Assembly: GCF_020177375.1 (NCBI RefSeq)
Contig: NZ_JAIWHV010000005.1
Location: forward strand, 62,001 to 126,000
Reading direction: 5' to 3'
From: Saliphagus infecundisoli
Lineage (GTDB): Archaea; Halobacteriota; Halobacteria; Halobacteriales; Natrialbaceae
Length of the DNA stretch: 64,000 nt
Shown: positions 15,779 through 23,900 of the stretch, piece after piece
How positions within the stretch are numbered: position 1 is the first letter of the stretch
Layout: each line of letters begins with the position of its first letter
The notes under the pieces: generated by a model
What the model saw: the letters and a program-made list of their open reading frames with translations, nothing else
Told to the model about the DNA's origin: nothing
Database searches by the model: none
Made by a program: the position numbers and the translations under genes

Positions 15779-17221
15779 TCAGAACAGGTCGGCGGCCTCG
15801 AGACGGCCGTCCCGGACGATCCCGCGCGCAGTGACCTCCTCGCCCAGCCCGACGTTCGCGTCGGCCTCGACGCTCATCGTCGTCTCGCCGTCGTCGAGAA
15901 CGATCGGGTCGCCGGCCTGGACGACGACGCCCGTGAACTCGACTTCCTCCCCGTCTGTGGGATCGTCGGGAGCCGCGTCACCCCCGCCCTCGCCGCCGGA
16001 GTCGTCCGCTCGGTCGGACGACGCCCCGTCCGAGGACGGCGACTCCCCGTCGGCGAAGGCGTCCAGTCCCGCCTCCGCGCCGTCGCGGTCGTCGCCGGCC
16101 TCGGCGGCGCTCTCGGCCTCGCTTTCGAGGACCGTGATCGTCGAGCGCCAGCCCGCCGACGCCTCGACGTCGTCCTGCCAGCCGTCCTGGATCTCGACGT
16201 CGCCGACCGCGACCTCGTCGCCGGGGCCGATATCGACGTCGGCCTTCTCGCCCCAGAGCGCGACCCGGATGTCGCCGGTGGCGTCCTGAATCCGAAGGTT
16301 TCTGACCTGGCCCTCCGAGCCGTCGTCCCGGTCGAAGGTGCGTTTGGGGTCTGCCGAGCGAACGACGCCCGCGAGATCGACCGTCTCGCCGATCTCGACG
16401 CCCTCGATCGGCGTGCTCTCGGGGACGTACTCGATTCCCTCCTCGATCCCCTCGACGGCGCCGCGGTCCCCGACGTGAAGCTCAAGTTGGCCGTCCCGGT
16501 CGCGGACGTAGCCGTCGACGACCTCGACTGACTCGCCGGGGGAGAGCTCCTCGGCCAGATCCGCCCGGTCGTCCCAGAGCGTGACCCGAACCCGCCCCGT
16601 CGGGTCCCCGAGCGTGAGGTTCGCGACCCGCCCCTCCGAGCCGTCGTCCCGGTCGAACGTGCGGAGCGAGTCGGTCTCGAGGACGACTCCCCGGAGGTCG
16701 ACGTCCGAGAGGCCGAGCGAGAGCTGTTCTATCGTATAGGTGTCCGTCAGCTGAACGTCGACCTCCTCGTCGGCGTCGGGTTCGGCCTCGTCGACACTGA
16801 TCTCGAGGCCCGAAAACCCCTCCTTGGGCCGGCCCTTGATCCGGAGCACCTGGCCCGCCTCCAGTTCGTCTACTGCGGCCGCGGCGTGATCGTCCCAGAA
16901 CGCCGCCCGGATCGACCCCGTCTCGTCCGCGACCTCGACGTTGACGACCCGACCGTCCTCGTCCTCGCCGTCGCGTTCGAACGTCCGCAGCTCGCCGATC
17001 GAGACCACCTTCGCGACGAACTTCGCCTCCTCCATCCCCGGCTCGACGTCGGCGATCCCCTCGACTTCCCCGCCGTCGGCCTCGTGGGCGAGCAACATTG
17101 CGGCCGTCTCCTCGTCGGCGAGCCCGCCCATCTGCTCGACTTTCTCCTCGACGGCCTCGCGGAACTCCTCGAGGGAGACGTCCGCCTCGAGGTCCTCGTA
17201 AATAGCCTCGATCTCGCTCAT
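15779..17221 (-). CDS. rpa2: Replication protein A, multi-OB-fold ssDNA-binding protein
   Basis: This protein of about 480 residues has three clear OB-fold repeats. Each carries a matching (L/K)RTFxRD(D/G) strand and a later GxIRxxxWxx(H/D) motif, at about residues 60-155, 165-265 and 275-370. A Ser/Asp/Gly linker then leads to a shorter C-terminal beta domain. It binds single-stranded DNA in replication and repair. ATG 17221 (MSEIEAIYEDL) fits the family; ATG 17233 or 17248 are possible. The symbol follows the Haloferax single-gene RPA that I recall near the histone locus. No RPA-associated partner gene is present. Confidence 0.9.
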   Translation of the reverse strand: MSEIEAIYEDLEADVSLEEFREAVEEKVEQMGGLADEETAAMLLAHEADGGEVEGIADVEPGMEEAKFVAKVVSIGELRTFERDGEDEDGRVVNVEVADETGSIRAAFWDDHAAAAVDELEAGQVLRIKGRPKEGFSGLEISVDEAEPDADEEVDVQLTDTYTIEQLSLGLSDVDLRGVVLETDSLRTFDRDDGSEGRVANLTLGDPTGRVRVTLWDDRADLAEELSPGESVEVVDGYVRDRDGQLELHVGDRGAVEGIEEGIEYVPESTPIEGVEIGETVDLAGVVRSADPKRTFDRDDGSEGQVRNLRIQDATGDIRVALWGEKADVDIGPGDEVAVGDVEIQDGWQDDVEASAGWRSTITVLESEAESAAEAGDDRDGAEAGLDAFADGESPSSDGASSDRADDSGGEGGGDAAPDDPTDGEEVEFTGVVVQAGDPIVLDDGETTMSVEADANVGLGEEVTARGIVRDGRLEAADLF

Positions 17222-17254
17222 GGAATCGTCCATGCCCAGGCCGCGCATAAGCGT

Positions 17255-18523
17255 TTATCCTCGCTTCCGGGCGACCGAGGGCGCCGGAACGTACCCCGCC
17301 GACAGCGACGCTGCGAGCCCCCCAGCGGCGGTCGAACACGCCGCGAGGACGAGGAAGGCGACCATCGGCGAGGCGTAGGTGAGCACGATCCCGACGACCG
17401 TCGCGCCGAGTGCCCCCACCCCGAAGATCGCGAGGTAGGTGTAGCCAAACGAGAGGCCTCGCGAGTCGGGCGGGGAGTACTTCGCGATCGTCGCCTGCTC
17501 CAGGGGCTGGAGGGCAAAGAGGACGAACCCGAGACAGACGCTCGCGGTCACCAGCGGGAGGCTCCCGGCCCCCGCCACGGGAACGAACAGGATCGCGATG
17601 GCGGTGAGGACGACGAAGACGACCGCGAGTCCACGGTCGGGTTCGATCGCGTCGGTGAGCCGCCCGCCGAGATACTGGCCGCCGATCCCGACCACGAGGA
17701 GCGCGACGTAGAGGTATTGCCCGAGGTCGAACTCCTCGGCCATCGGGCTCCCCTCGATCGCCGCCGGCTGGAACTCGACGGCGAGAAACTCCCCGAGGAG
17801 ATCGGGGAGGAAGGTGAGCACCCCCCGGTAGAAGAAGCCACTCAGCGTGACGAGGACGACGGCCGTCAGGAACGCCAGCGTGAACAGCCGCCGGCTGTCG
17901 GCGAGGAACCCGGCGAGACCGCCCTCGGGGTCGCCCGCGGGCGCGGAGTTCCCCGGGCCATCGACGGCCGCCGTCTCGTCGAACTCGAGTCTCGCTCCGA
18001 TGACTGCCCCGGCGATCGAAGGGATCGCGAGGACGGCGACGGCGATCCGCCAGTCGACGACGAGCAAGAGGAGCGCGGTCACGAGCGGTCCGCCCGCGAT
18101 TCCGACGTTGCCGGCCATTCCGTGGTAGGCGTAGCCGGCACCCCGTTCGGTGACGCCGTTGCTCAAGAGCGCGAGCCCCGCGGGGTGGTAAACGCTCGCG
18201 GCGACCCCCCAGACCGCGAGCGCGAGGGCGATCCCGCCGATCCCGGGTGCGAGGCCCAACAGCCCGAAGGAGATCCCCATCCCGACGAGACACGCCGCGA
18301 TTAGGGTCCGCGAGCCGTACCGATCGACGAGCATCCCCCCAGGGAGCGCGCCGACGCCGAACAGTCCGTAGCCGACCGTGACGACCGCCCCCAGCGTCGC
18401 CGCCGTGACCGAGAACTCGAGCAGCCAGACCGTCATCAGGATCGGGATCGACAGCTCGTAGGTGTGGACCAGCCCGTGGCCGACCATCGTGAAGCCGACG
18501 ATGGTGCGGTCGTTCTCGTTCAC
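17255..18523 (-). CDS. MFS transporter
   Basis: This 422-residue carrier has about 12 TM segments. The family loop GMLVDRYGSRTLI lies between TM2 and TM3, a second GGRLTDAI loop is in the C-half, and a long cytoplasmic loop of about 45 acidic residues separates the halves. I chose GTG 18523, which gives VNENDRTIVGFTMVGH; the first ATG (18487) would cut into TM1. The substrate is unknown. It is upstream of RPA on the same strand, and its stop is only 33 bp from the RPA start. Confidence 0.88.
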   Translation of the reverse strand: MNENDRTIVGFTMVGHGLVHTYELSIPILMTVWLLEFSVTAATLGAVVTVGYGLFGVGALPGGMLVDRYGSRTLIAACLVGMGISFGLLGLAPGIGGIALALAVWGVAASVYHPAGLALLSNGVTERGAGYAYHGMAGNVGIAGGPLVTALLLLVVDWRIAVAVLAIPSIAGAVIGARLEFDETAAVDGPGNSAPAGDPEGGLAGFLADSRRLFTLAFLTAVVLVTLSGFFYRGVLTFLPDLLGEFLAVEFQPAAIEGSPMAEEFDLGQYLYVALLVVGIGGQYLGGRLTDAIEPDRGLAVVFVVLTAIAILFVPVAGAGSLPLVTASVCLGFVLFALQPLEQATIAKYSPPDSRGLSFGYTYLAIFGVGALGATVVGIVLTYASPMVAFLVLAACSTAAGGLAASLSAGYVPAPSVARKRG

Positions 18524-18687
18524 GGCCGACCACCGCCGCTCCGTGGCCCCTTCCACGGTCTCCCACCGGCGCCTCCCCCGATCGGCTGACTCACTGGTCG
18601 ATCCTTCGTCGCCCCCTACGAATACGTGTCCATCCGCGCCGGCGCCGCCCGATCCATGCGGAGCGGACGCACCCCGGCCGGCGGGCG

Positions 18688-19566
18688 TCAGTCCTCGAGT
18701 TCCGCCTCGGCGACCTCGACCGGATCGCCCTCGATCCGCTCGTGCTCCACGACGATCCGCTCGACCGGTCCGACCACCGTCGCCTCGTACTCGACGGCGC
18801 CGACGCACTCCATACAGAGGCCGCTCCCGTCGCTCTCGACGCCGATCCGGAGCCGCAGTTCGTCGCCGGCGACCGCCCGTTCGGCTACCTCGGCCTCGTA
18901 ACACGGCGTCGGCGACCCGATCGTTCCCCGGATCGCCGCCCCCTCGTCGGTGGGTTCGATCGTCGCCTCGTCCACTCCGTCGTTGCCGGTGGCCTCGCCG
19001 GTCGCGTTTCCGCCCTCCCCGCGTCCACCGCCCGCACAGTCGGTTCCTACGGTCTCGATCGTCACGTCCGTGGCATCCCCCGGGTCGTCCTCCCCGTCCT
19101 CGGAGACGCCCCCGCTCTCGGTATCGTTTTCGTCGCCCCCGTCGGTGTCGGTTTCGGTGTCCGTTCCGTCGTCGGTTTCGTTCCCGTCGCGTCCTCCAGT
19201 TTCGTTTTCATCGTTCTCGACGTCCCCGTCGTCTTCGTCGCTCTCGTTGCTGTCACTACCGTTGTCGTCAGTGTCGTTACCGCCGGTGTCGTTGAGATCG
19301 CTCCCATCGTCGGTCCCGGTGTCGTTGCCGGTATCGTTGGCCGGATCGTCGGTCCCGTTCGTGTCGGTTCCGGCGTCCTCGTCGGTGTCGGTTTCGTCCT
19401 CCGTTCCGTCGCCGCCGTCCTCCGGACTCGTATCGCTCTCGTCGTCTCCGTCGGTGTCGTTTCCGTCGCCTCCGGCGTCTCCGCTGCCCCCGTCGTCGAG
19501 ACAGCCGGCGATCGTTCCGGCGGCTGCGACCGTACAGAGCGCCCCGAGGAAGGGTCGTCGGTGCAT
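18688..19566 (-). CDS. Tat-type lipoprotein with long Asp/Thr/Asn low-complexity spacer
   Basis: The N-terminus MHRRPFLGALC has a twin-arginine signal, and IAGC gives a lipobox with Cys22 as lipid site. Residues about 24-155 are almost only Asp, Glu, Thr, Asn, Gly and Ser. They contain roughly a dozen N-x-S/T sequons, so heavy N-glycosylation is likely. The C-terminal domain (about 160-292) is beta-rich, with cysteines in TPCYEAEV and GLCMECVG that may pair. It looks like a stalked surface protein holding a small globular domain through the S-layer. The domain itself is not recognised. Confidence 0.8.
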   Translation of the reverse strand: MHRRPFLGALCTVAAAGTIAGCLDDGGSGDAGGDGNDTDGDDESDTSPEDGGDGTEDETDTDEDAGTDTNGTDDPANDTGNDTGTDDGSDLNDTGGNDTDDNGSDSNESDEDDGDVENDENETGGRDGNETDDGTDTETDTDGGDENDTESGGVSEDGEDDPGDATDVTIETVGTDCAGGGRGEGGNATGEATGNDGVDEATIEPTDEGAAIRGTIGSPTPCYEAEVAERAVAGDELRLRIGVESDGSGLCMECVGAVEYEATVVGPVERIVVEHERIEGDPVEVAEAELED

Positions 19567-19708
19567 ACGTTCCGGTAGACCGTCCCCTTCAAACAGCGTT
19601 TCGGTAGCTGAAATCAGCGTTGTAGCTACGCCGATGGCGCTTCCGGGCCCCGGCTGGCGTCCCCCGTTTCGAAAGGGCTTTATTGGGGACCCGACTATCC
19701 CGAGTCGA

Positions 19709-19781
19709 GTCCTGGTAGGGTAGTGGACTATCCTCTTGGCTTGCGGAGCCAGGGACCGGAGTTCAAATCTCCGTCAGGACG
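19709..19781 (+). tRNA. tRNA-Arg (GCG)
   Basis: Acceptor strands GTCCTGG and TCAGGAC pair with one G-T. The anticodon stem TTGGC/GCCAG closes the seven-base loop TTGCGGA, giving anticodon GCG (reads CGC and CGT). The T-arm is CCGGAG-TTCAAAT-CTCCG-like and the discriminator is G. No intron and no encoded CCA. The 3' end is partly duplicated just downstream. Confidence 0.9.
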
Positions 19782-19847
19782 TTCACTTCGTTCACGACCT
19801 GACGTGCCCAACGCTCGCTTTGCTCGCGTTGGACTCCGTCAGGACGC
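19769..19847 (+). repeat. 13-bp direct repeat of the tRNA-Arg 3' end (att-like)
   Basis: The 13 bases ctccgtcaggacg at the tRNA 3' end (19769-19781) recur exactly at 19835-19847. Between them are two small hairpins (gttcacttcgttcac and aacgctcgctttgctcgcgtt). The arrangement parallels the repeats beside the CAT tRNA and fits an attachment-site scar from an element that integrated at this tRNA. Confidence 0.6.
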
Positions 19848-20103
19848 GTTTCCGAATACAACAACGACGAGCCAAGCAAGCGGCTGGTGTCGACGAACTC
19901 CAGTGGTATTTCGGTTGCCGGTTCGATAGCTTTGAAGCCGTCACTCGTGACGGTGAAAGGAAAAAGACCGCCCGCGGTGGGGGGTGACGCGAGGGCGGAC
20001 GGTCGGTCGAATGGTCCGGCACACGGTGGTGGGGGAAGTGTGCCGCAGTTGCGTGTAAACAACGGAGATATATATACACCAGGGTTGCACATCACGGCAG
20101 GGT
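19848..20103 (+). other. Gene-poor stretch with a strong TATA box
   Basis: No supported gene is seen at 19848-20060. A short open frame there ends ELQWYFGCRFDSFEAV and might be the relic of a longer protein, but I do not recognise it. At 20066-20078 the sequence agatatatataca is an excellent TATA box, placed about 30 bp before ATG 20104. Confidence 0.5.
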
Positions 20104-20253
20104 ATGTCGAACGGTAAGCGCGAGAGGCGAGACACCGGTTGGGAACGGCCGGGGACCACCGAAACGCGCGGGTCGCCAGGGCGGCGCGGTCGGGGGAGAA
20201 AGAGTATTACGCCCGGCGTGGTTCGACCGAGAAACGTGTATGCACCGGGATAG
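20104..20253 (+). CDS. Possible basic small ORF (49 aa) ahead of galK
   Basis: ATG 20104 lies about 33 bp after the centre of a strong TATA box, the spacing expected for a leaderless mRNA. It opens a 49-residue frame rich in Arg and Gly (MSNGKRERRDTG at the start), ending at TAG 20253, 14 bases inside galK. Such a basic composition is unusual in this acidic proteome, so it may be a leader peptide or simply non-coding 5' leader of galK. Confidence 0.3.
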   Translation: MSNGKRERRDTGWERPGTTETRGSPGRRGRGRKSITPGVVRPRNVYAPG

Positions 20254-21424
20254 CGGTGAGCGAGAGCGGACGGGCGGGGAGAGTTCGGTCGATCCGGTCG
20301 GCGAGGCGTTCCGCGAGCGGTTCGGCGCGGAGCCGACCGAGCGGGCGCGTGCGCCCGGCCGGGTGAACCTCGTCGGCGGCCACACCGACTACAACGACGG
20401 CCTCGTCCTGCCCGTGGCGATCGACCGGGAGACCGTCGTCGCCGCCCGAGCCCGCTCGGACGGGGTGATCCGGGCCCGCTCGTTGGCGTTCGAGGAGACG
20501 ATCACCGAGCCCGTCGGCACCACCCCCGAGGGCTGGGGCGCGTACGTCCTCGGTACCGCGTCGGTTCTCGCCGACGAGGTCGGGGAGTCCGTCGGCGCGG
20601 ACCTCGCCGTCGGCGGCGACGTGACCATGGGCGCGGGGCTGTCCTCGTCGGCCGCCCTCGAGGTCGCCGTCTGTGGCGCCATAGACGCGGCCCACGACCT
20701 CGGGCTCAACCGGGAGACGATCGCGGACGTCTGCTGGCGCGCGGAAAACGAGGCGGTCGGAATGGCCTGTGGGATCATGGACCAGTTTACGGCGGCGACC
20801 GCCCGGCCCGACCGCGCGCTCCGGATCGACTGCCGGGATCGCTCGGTCGAGCACGTCCCCTTCGAACTCGACGCCGAGCTGGTGGTGGTCGATACCAACG
20901 TCAAACACGAACTGATCGACAGCGGGTTCAACGACCGGGTCCGGGAGTGCCACGAGGCGACCGCCCGGCTCGACGGCGCGATGGGCAAACGCGTTCGGGC
21001 GCTCAGAGACGTTACCCCCGAGGAGGTCGAGGCCCACGCGGACGCCCTCGGCTCCCCCCACACCGCCCGGGCCCGCCACGTCACGAGCGAGATCAGGCGC
21101 GTCGAGGCCGCAACGGAGGCCCTGTCGGCCGACGACGCCGCGAGCCTCGGCTCGCTGATGACCCAGTCCCACCACAGCCTCCGGGACGACTACGAGGTCA
21201 GCTGCGAGGAACTCGACGCCGCCGTCTCCGCGCTGACCGACCGGCCCGCCGTCTACGGCGCCCGGATGGTCGGCGGAGGCTGGGGCGGCAGCGTCGTCTC
21301 GTTGGTCGAGCCCGGAGAGCCACCGGCAGTCGCGGAGGCGGTCCGGGAGCGCTACGAGGAGGCGACCGGCGTCGCGTGCGACATTTACACGTTCGACGCC
21401 GGCCGCGGGCTCACCGTCGAGTGA
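20240..21424 (+). CDS. galK: Galactokinase (GHMP kinase)
   Basis: This 394-residue enzyme phosphorylates a hexose, most likely galactose, at C1. The galactokinase signature GRVNLVGGHTDYNDG lies near residue 40, the GHMP ATP motif GAGLSSSAALE near residue 131, and the C-terminal motif GARMVGGGWGGSVV near residue 344. Length is normal. The downstream nucleotidyltransferase could activate the sugar-1-phosphate it makes. There is a 137-bp gap between them, so co-transcription is possible but not shown. Confidence 0.9.
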   Translation: MHRDSGERERTGGESSVDPVGEAFRERFGAEPTERARAPGRVNLVGGHTDYNDGLVLPVAIDRETVVAARARSDGVIRARSLAFEETITEPVGTTPEGWGAYVLGTASVLADEVGESVGADLAVGGDVTMGAGLSSSAALEVAVCGAIDAAHDLGLNRETIADVCWRAENEAVGMACGIMDQFTAATARPDRALRIDCRDRSVEHVPFELDAELVVVDTNVKHELIDSGFNDRVRECHEATARLDGAMGKRVRALRDVTPEEVEAHADALGSPHTARARHVTSEIRRVEAATEALSADDAASLGSLMTQSHHSLRDDYEVSCEELDAAVSALTDRPAVYGARMVGGGWGGSVVSLVEPGEPPAVAEAVRERYEEATGVACDIYTFDAGRGLTVE

Positions 21425-21561
21425 CGGACCGACCCGCCCGGATCGGCCGCGCCGACCCGGTCGCTGGCACGGGCTCGTGGGGGGAACTGTTTCGGGGACG
21501 AGCCCCGTTCGGCCCGTAGAGAACGGAAACAAACTTCACTGGCCGGCGACGAAGGGGAGAC

Positions 21562-22548
21562 ATGAAGGCCGTCGTCCTCGCGGGCGGGTACGCGACCCGG
21601 CTCTGGCCGATCACGAAGGATCGACCCAAGATGTTCCTCCCGATCGGCGACTCGACGGTCATCGACCGGATCTTCGCCGACCTGGAGGACGACGACCGGA
21701 TCACCGAGGTGTTCGTCTCCACGAACGAGTACTTCGAGGACGAGTTCCGCGAGTACCTCGCCGATCGGGACTTCGAGAAGCCGACGCTCTCGATCGAGGA
21801 CACCACCGGCGAGGACGAGAAGTTCGGCGTCGTCGGCGCCTTGGCCCAGCTCGTCGAGCGAGAAGGCGTCGACGACGACCTCCTGATCGTTGCCGGCGAC
21901 AACCTGCTCGGGTTCGATCTCGGGGAGTTCACCGACTTCTTCGAGGAGCGCGGCGAGCCCTGTCTGGTCGGCTACGACGTCGGTTCCCTCGAGCGGGCGA
22001 CGGCGTACGCACCCCTCGAGCTCGACGGGACCGAGGTGGTGGATCTCCAGGAGAAACCCGACGAGCCCGAGAGCTCGCTCGTCTCGATCGCCTGCTACGC
22101 GCTCCCCGCGGCAGAACTTCCCTCCCTCGAGACCTACCTCGCGGGCGACAACAACCCCGACGAACCCGGCTGGTTCATGCAGTGGCTCGTCGCGAACCGG
22201 ACGGTCCACGCCTTCACGTTCGACGGCAAGTGGTTCGACATCGGCGAGCCCGAGGCCTACCTCGAGGCCGTCGCCTGGGAGCTCGACGGCGAGAACCTCG
22301 TCGCCGAGGACGCCGACCTGCGGGACGCGGAGCTCTCGGGCAACGTCCACGTCATGGCGGGTGCGACCGTCGAGAACTCGACGGTCGAGAATTCGCTGGT
22401 GTTCCCGGGAGCGACGATCAGGGACGCCGCTCTCGAGGGGAGCATCGTCGACGAGCAAGCCGTCGTCGAGGAGTTGCCGCTGTCGGGGGCAGTCGTCGGC
22501 GCCCACTCGCGGCTCCAGCCCGACGGCTGGTCGAAGCGAGACGGGTGA
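21562..22548 (+). CDS. Sugar-1-phosphate nucleotidyltransferase with hexapeptide tail
   Basis: This 328-residue protein has the nucleotidyltransferase motif LAGGYATRLWPITKDRPK at its start and VAGDNLLGFDL for the metal-binding Asp. Residues about 240-328 form a left-handed beta-helix-type repeat (AELSGNVHVMAGATVENSTV, NSLVFPGATIRDAA). It would form NDP-sugar from NTP and hexose-1-phosphate in surface glycan or Leloir metabolism. The base and sugar are unknown. Following galK, a galactose-1-phosphate or glucose-1-phosphate uridylyl or thymidylyl role is plausible. Confidence 0.85.
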   Translation: MKAVVLAGGYATRLWPITKDRPKMFLPIGDSTVIDRIFADLEDDDRITEVFVSTNEYFEDEFREYLADRDFEKPTLSIEDTTGEDEKFGVVGALAQLVEREGVDDDLLIVAGDNLLGFDLGEFTDFFEERGEPCLVGYDVGSLERATAYAPLELDGTEVVDLQEKPDEPESSLVSIACYALPAAELPSLETYLAGDNNPDEPGWFMQWLVANRTVHAFTFDGKWFDIGEPEAYLEAVAWELDGENLVAEDADLRDAELSGNVHVMAGATVENSTVENSLVFPGATIRDAALEGSIVDEQAVVEELPLSGAVVGAHSRLQPDGWSKRDG

Positions 22549-22550
22549 GA

Positions 22551-22990
22551 GGAGTAAGCCCCCTTCTGTTCGGCCCGGCATTCGGCTGAGCAGTCACGCC
22601 GGCCGCGTTCGCGGCGGGTCCGGGCTACCTCGACGTGACCTTGCACCGGCGAGGGTTCGCCGTTCCATCGGTCCTCGGCCGTCTGCGATTCTCGCGGCAA
22701 AGCCGCTCCGAATCGCCCGTTCGGCGGCTTGTGCCGCCTCACGTCCCGCGGTTCCGCGTCGCGGAACCGCGCTCCCTCCGCGGGTCAACTCCCCTTCCTT
22801 GCGGTCGGGTTCGCGCGCATCATCGGTCGGGCCGAGACGTGTCGTTTCTGTTCCAGAGCCAGCGGTCTCCCGCTCCGGACTTGCGTCCGGTCGCCCGCCC
22901 GGCGGTGGGGGGACTTTCCTCGCGAGCGTTGCGCGTCTCGGGGAGACGGGCAACGTGGGCGTGGGGCGACTCGGAGAGTCGGTCCACAAT
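22551..22990 (-). ncRNA. rnpB: RNase P RNA
   Basis: The minus strand holds the universal RNase P core. GAGGAAAGTCC is at 22911-22921 (P4 5' side). Downstream come GGAACAGAAAC, then AACGGCGA with GCCGGTGCAAGGTCACG, and finally the 3' element GAACAGAAGGGGGCTTAC close to 22551. A P3-like hairpin (GTTGC...GTCTC/GAGAC...GCAAC) precedes the P4 strand. This is the catalytic RNA that matures tRNA 5' ends. The 5' boundary is uncertain by some tens of bases, with a TATA-like TTTAA near 23068. Open frames across it are spurious. Confidence 0.92.
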
Positions 22991-23134
22991 GGTGGCCCCG
23001 CCGTCGCCGGCGGAGCCATCGCGGCAGTCGGGCTCTCTCTCCCGGTTCCCGTAGGGGCGAACCGGGGTTAAATCCCTCGATGGGGCCGCCGCGAATGGAA
23101 GCGCTTTAGGACGCTCACGTGTACCACTGTCTGT

Positions 23135-23743
23135 ATGTCCCAGCCACAGGGCGTCGAACTCTCCTACGAGGACGGTGCGCGCGCGGTGGAACTCGCGCGC
23201 GAGGCCGTCGAATCGTACGTGCGCCACGGACAGCGAGAACACCCCGGCAGCATGCGCGACGCGTTCTACGAGCGCACCGGCGCGTTCGTCCGCCTCGAGT
23301 CCACCCGCGGACGGGGGAGCCTCCGGGGCTGTGCCGGGGGCTACCGCTCGGGCGACCAGCTCGGCCACGTCATCGTGGATTCGGCGATCGAGGCCGCGAG
23401 CGACGACTCCTGTGGCTCCGAAGTGACCCCCTCGGAGCTGTCGAACCTCACCGTCTCGGTCTGTGCGGTCGGCGACGTGATCCTGACCGACGACCCGCTG
23501 GCCGACCTCGAGCTCGGGGTCCACGGCGTCGCCGTCGACGGCAGCGGGCAGAGCGGCTGGCTCTACCCCACCGTCCCCGTCGAGAACGCCTGGAGCGAGC
23601 GCGAGTACCTCGATCGGGTCTGCCGGAAGGCGGGGATCCCGCCGACGGCCTGGCAGGAAGAAGACAGCGTCGTCACCCTCTTCGAAGGGCTGGTCTTTCG
23701 CGAACGAGAGGCCGACGGCAGCGTTGAGCAGCTTACCGCGTAA
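23135..23743 (+). CDS. AMMECR1 domain protein (TIGR00296 family)
   Basis: This 202-residue protein matches the AMMECR1 family. It has RGSLRGCAGGYRSG near residue 60 (the conserved L-R-G-C motif) and the DSAIEAASDD segment. It ends with the usual VPVENAW...YLDRVCRKAG block. The molecular role is not established; some archaeal genomes link the domain to radical SAM and MEMO proteins. The stop codon TAA (23741-23743) is formed at the edge of the adjoining IS element, so the last residues may differ from the ancestral protein. Confidence 0.88.
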   Translation: MSQPQGVELSYEDGARAVELAREAVESYVRHGQREHPGSMRDAFYERTGAFVRLESTRGRGSLRGCAGGYRSGDQLGHVIVDSAIEAASDDSCGSEVTPSELSNLTVSVCAVGDVILTDDPLADLELGVHGVAVDGSGQSGWLYPTVPVENAWSEREYLDRVCRKAGIPPTAWQEEDSVVTLFEGLVFREREADGSVEQLTA

Positions 23744-23900
23744 ACTACCCCACCCTACTCCCTCGGCGCTTCGCGCCTCGGTCCTTGAGGGTGGGGCTTT
23801 GATGTGGACTCCCGGCAATCAGTCGCCAGCAATAGGCCGGTGACTCTCGCCGTTCAACGTCCCACCAGTTATACGCAGGTCTACTTCTGCGTCTCCGCTC
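23741..23900 (-). ncRNA. Predicted omega-RNA / sense overlapping RNA of tnpB number 1
   Basis: In tnpB elements the guide RNA overlaps the 3' part of tnpB and runs through the right-end hairpin, ending in a guide taken from flanking DNA. Here the scaffold would cover the tnpB 3' end and the palindrome GGGTGGGGTAGTTTA. The guide would be antisense to the last codons of the AMMECR1 gene. Sense overlapping transcripts of this kind are known in Halobacterium. The 5' limit is a guess. Confidence 0.45.

Noticed and set aside
19080-19500. The repetitive tract in the lipoprotein gene as a CRISPR or tandem-repeat array
   Set aside because: There is no regular repeat-spacer unit. The pattern is codon-level low complexity (Asp/Thr/Asn/Gly) within an intact reading frame.
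19736-19987. An 83-codon frame after tRNA-Arg as an integrase remnant
   Set aside because: It starts inside the tRNA, and no tyrosine recombinase motif (R..HxxR..Y) can be found. The similarity was only suggestive by position.
22594-23054. Several open frames of 120-150 codons on both strands
   Set aside because: They cover the RNase P RNA, whose conserved core motifs are present; none has protein-like composition.
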